From contig JAUIJG010000049.1 of the NCBI GenBank assembly GCA_030431355.1, positions 1-18,079 on the forward strand: a DNA stretch of 18,079 nucleotides. Direction: 5' to 3'. Every line of letters begins with the position of its first letter. Position 1 is the first letter of the stretch. Shown here piece after piece: positions 15,697 through 18,079 of this stretch. The position numbers were made by a program, and so were the translations under genes. This DNA comes from a bacterium (lineage in GTDB: Bacteria; Cyanobacteriota; Vampirovibrionia; Obscuribacterales; Obscuribacteraceae). The notes under the pieces were generated by a model. It was not told the origin of the DNA. It made no database searches and worked only from the letters and a program-made list of their open reading frames with translations.

Positions 15697-18079
15697 ATGC
15701 ATTCGATGCTCCGTCAAAACCAAATCAAACTTCAAGACATAAAAGCTTATGTTCGAACCTGCGATCGCCAGAGTAAGCAGGGTCCGGAAGTATGGGCGCA
15801 GCAAGAAGCCAATGCCTTTCCCACCGGCACGCTTGTGTTCCTTCTTGAGCCGGCCAAAAGACCTCCGGGCATGTCCACTTTCGCCACCAAGAGCCAGACC
15901 GAAAGTCCTGCGGCAGATACCTTCAGGGTTAAAGACATGGCGGTGGTGGTTGACCAGGTGGAAGGCAAAGCCTGGGTGCTGAACGTAACCCCCAGCGCTT
16001 ATGAATTGAGATTTCTCGACACCCTGTTTAAGGAAAAAGCCACCAAAGCGATTCTGGAAGGAGTGGACTTCAACTATCTGATTGCCACTCCCCGAGGCGG
16101 TCTTGATGACAGCGCCCTCAAAGAGATGAGACAGATGGCCAACCTATACAGTGCCGGAGGATCCAGAAGAAGTCTTGCCCAGAATCAATCCGGTCCTGAA
16201 GAACCAGCCAAGGCTATTTTAGGATTTCTGGGAGTGGACTGGAGCAAAGGTCCTATCAAACCGGTCATCGAACTTGGTGTGGTTTGCCATCTCATCTTTG
16301 CGCCGGACGGCCAGGATGAGAATCCGCTTCGTTCTGTCATAAAAGGAATATTTACTCCGATATTGGCGACGGACAATCTAGGTCAAGCCGCCGCAAACGG
16401 AACTTCCCAGGAGGGAGCCCCTCCCCTTATGGACTCAACCGCGACCGTGCCTTCTCCCTTTGAACCGGTGTCAGAACAGCAGCCCGCAGAACCGGCTGCG
16501 CCACTGACATCGACCAGCATTCCCGAACAGGGCTTCGCTAGCTTGACCGGTCTTAAAACAGTGGACGAGAAAAAAGGTGATACCGTATTCGCACCAGTAG
16601 ATCCGTCTGCCCAGGCACCTCCTGCGGAGGCGACTCCCGATCCATTTGCTCCCCTCGATAGTCCCGTAGCCTATGGAGGACCGGGTCTCTCCAGCTACTC
16701 TGACGAAGATCTGAATAAACCGACAGTGGAGATGGAAAAACCAAGTACGCCGGATCTGCTCACATCAGCGGACAGCTCCAATGAGGTGGAGACAAAACCT
16801 TCCCCGGAAGCCCCCCAGAAAGCTGCGGCGGCTCCGCAAGAGCCGGAAGATTACGTTCCAGCCTGGTATCTGCTCACCCATGATATCGACGAGATGAATG
16901 AGGTAGGGAAGAAGAAGGCGATTGAGAGGTTTGTTCCTCCCGAACCTCAGGAAAAAGTAGATTACTCGGATCAGTTTTTCTCAGACTTTCAAGACGGCAA
17001 AGCCGGCTCTGCCGCCATTGAGCATTCGGAACAACAGATGCTTGAGGATCAAGCTCGCGATGTCGAATCCAAATACGCCCCCGCTTCAGCAGACGAAGCT
17101 TCAGAGATAGAACACTTCAACGATGACATTTTTGCCCACTCCGGAGCGAAAAGTTCGATGGAGATCAATCCGGATGCCGAGGTCAAGGCCAAACCAGTGG
17201 AGCCGCCGGTGACACCACCACCGGAGCCCTCGCCCCAGGTGGATCTCTTCAAACCGATTGAAGGTGCTCCCGATACGGAAGGAAATCTTTTCGAAAAACT
17301 GACAAATGAGCTGGCCTTAGAGACTCCCAACTTGCAGGGAGTCCAGGATAATCAAGGCACCGACCAGAAATCCGCCGAAGCCGGTTCGGGCCCCCCTACC
17401 AACCTCATGGATATGCTCACGGCTGACAGTGATGTGTTCACCACCTCCTCAGCTAAGACGGCAGATCCCCAGGCTCCAAAACCGGAAAGCAGTCCTCAAA
17501 ACTTCGGTCAGCAGGACAATTATGATGATCTGGCCGATGCTTTAAGCGGATTGATTGATTCCAGATCAGCACCGAGCTTACCTGGATTGCAAACCGACTC
17601 TACCGCCCAGGACAACTCCTCCTCGGCCCATGTACCCGACACCGAGGCTCCAGTAAGCTTCGGCATGGACATGCCCCAGGCGCTTACCGAATCTGGAGCC
17701 CATCCGGTTTTCAAATTGGACGAGTCCCAATCTTTGATGGAAGAAGCCGACACCCAGGCCGCTGAAAACGAAGCAGCAAAAGAAAGTGCTGCTCCACAAT
17801 CAGCAAACTTCTTCGATGACGCGGAAGACGACTTTGACTCGGAGATGGAAGCCTTCGAAGATGTAAGCGAGCCTGCGCCCGAATCAAAAGTGGAAGAGAC
17901 TTACGAAGAGACACACAAAGAGCCTCAACACGAATCACAACCAGAACCAGAACCCGCCCTCGACCAGAGTGCGAGCGAATCTTTGAAGTTAACCGGCGAG
18001 ATCTCCATGGTCGATATCAGGCCGGAGTTGACACTATCGGAAGGTTCTAAGACTGAAGAAGGAGAAGCAGCCACAGAGT
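15697..18079 (+). CDS. Large protein with N-terminal domain and long acidic disordered region (3' end outside the window)
   Basis: Open from ATG 15697 through the window end (794 codons, no stop seen). GGAAGGA at 15681-15687 is a good ribosome binding site. Residues 1-225 look folded: alternating strands and helices (TGTLVFLLEP, DMAVVVDQVEGKAWVLNV, LRFLDTLFKEKATKAIL, FNYLIATPRGG, VIELGVVCHLIFAPDG). From about 226 onward the chain is Pro/Ala/Ser/Glu/Asp-rich and strongly acidic, hence probably disordered. Phe/Leu patches recur there (SPFEPV 253, DPFAPL 315, DQFFSDF 425, DDIFAHS 476, VDLFKPI 515, NLFEKL 530, NLMDML 569, NFFDDAEDDF 704). A more ordered island lies at about 385-418 (VPAWYLLTHDIDEM). 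There is no signal peptide or membrane span. Likely partner of the two coiled-coil proteins encoded just upstream; no family recognised. Confidence 0.85.
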   Translation, partial: MHSMLRQNQIKLQDIKAYVRTCDRQSKQGPEVWAQQEANAFPTGTLVFLLEPAKRPPGMSTFATKSQTESPAADTFRVKDMAVVVDQVEGKAWVLNVTPSAYELRFLDTLFKEKATKAILEGVDFNYLIATPRGGLDDSALKEMRQMANLYSAGGSRRSLAQNQSGPEEPAKAILGFLGVDWSKGPIKPVIELGVVCHLIFAPDGQDENPLRSVIKGIFTPILATDNLGQAAANGTSQEGAPPLMDSTATVPSPFEPVSEQQPAEPAAPLTSTSIPEQGFASLTGLKTVDEKKGDTVFAPVDPSAQAPPAEATPDPFAPLDSPVAYGGPGLSSYSDEDLNKPTVEMEKPSTPDLLTSADSSNEVETKPSPEAPQKAAAAPQEPEDYVPAWYLLTHDIDEMNEVGKKKAIERFVPPEPQEKVDYSDQFFSDFQDGKAGSAAIEHSEQQMLEDQARDVESKYAPASADEASEIEHFNDDIFAHSGAKSSMEINPDAEVKAKPVEPPVTPPPEPSPQVDLFKPIEGAPDTEGNLFEKLTNELALETPNLQGVQDNQGTDQKSAEAGSGPPTNLMDMLTADSDVFTTSSAKTADPQAPKPESSPQNFGQQDNYDDLADALSGLIDSRSAPSLPGLQTDSTAQDNSSSAHVPDTEAPVSFGMDMPQALTESGAHPVFKLDESQSLMEEADTQAAENEAAKESAAPQSANFFDDAEDDFDSEMEAFEDVSEPAPESKVEETYEETHKEPQHESQPEPEPALDQSASESLKLTGEISMVDIRPELTLSEGSKTEEGEAATE

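Noticed and set aside
16009..16020. DPF-type motifs in the scaffold tail as eukaryote-like endocytic adaptor motifs
   Set aside because: Only one real DPF (residues 315-317) occurs and such triplets are expected by chance in an acidic Pro-rich chain.
17049..17330. Minus-strand frames opposite the disordered tail
   Set aside because: Shadows of the Pro/Glu/Ser-rich plus-strand frame, which has the ribosome site and is open for more than 2.3 kb.

Overview
The window is a bacterial chromosomal segment that mixes housekeeping carbon metabolism with secreted, TPR and coiled-coil proteins I cannot name. No rRNA, tRNA, CRISPR array, transposase or phage gene is visible. Candidates for the source are a Melainabacteria / 'Candidatus Obscuribacterales'-like lineage or another large-genome environmental bacterium. 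This rests on general character: a split E1-alpha/E1-beta pyruvate dehydrogenase, many secreted proteins of unknown function, a TPR-rich protein and moderate base composition. It is inference and would need a marker gene to settle.

Left part (about 1-6420): a minus-strand secreted protein made of two copies of a helical domain plus an Arg/Gly/Tyr tail; inorganic pyrophosphatase (ppa, minus); a plus-strand run of a 35-residue membrane peptide, a membrane-anchored protein and a small cytoplasmic protein; a minus-strand Ser-rich secreted protein; a plus-strand TPR protein; and a minus-strand secreted protein that sits 30 bp downstream of lipA.

Middle part (6448-12621): lipoyl synthase (lipA, minus) diverges from a complete plus-strand pyruvate dehydrogenase operon: pdhA (E1 alpha), pdhB (E1 beta), pdhC (E2) and lpdA (E3). 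LipA makes the lipoyl group carried by the E2 lipoyl lysine, E1 and E2 use it to form acetyl-CoA, and E3 reoxidises it with NAD+. Active-site motifs are intact in all five proteins, so this is a self-consistent module.

Right part (12901-end): after a 279-bp gap with a possible promoter come three tightly spaced plus-strand genes, each with a good ribosome binding site. Two encode long, almost wholly helical, charged coiled-coil proteins (471 and 447 residues). The third, cut by the window end, encodes a protein with an N-terminal domain of about 225 residues followed by at least 570 residues of acidic, proline-rich disordered chain with recurring Phe/Leu motifs. I recognise no family. This two-rods-plus-disordered-scaffold cassette is the best candidate here for an undescribed system, perhaps a cytoplasmic filament or scaffold; that role is inference only.
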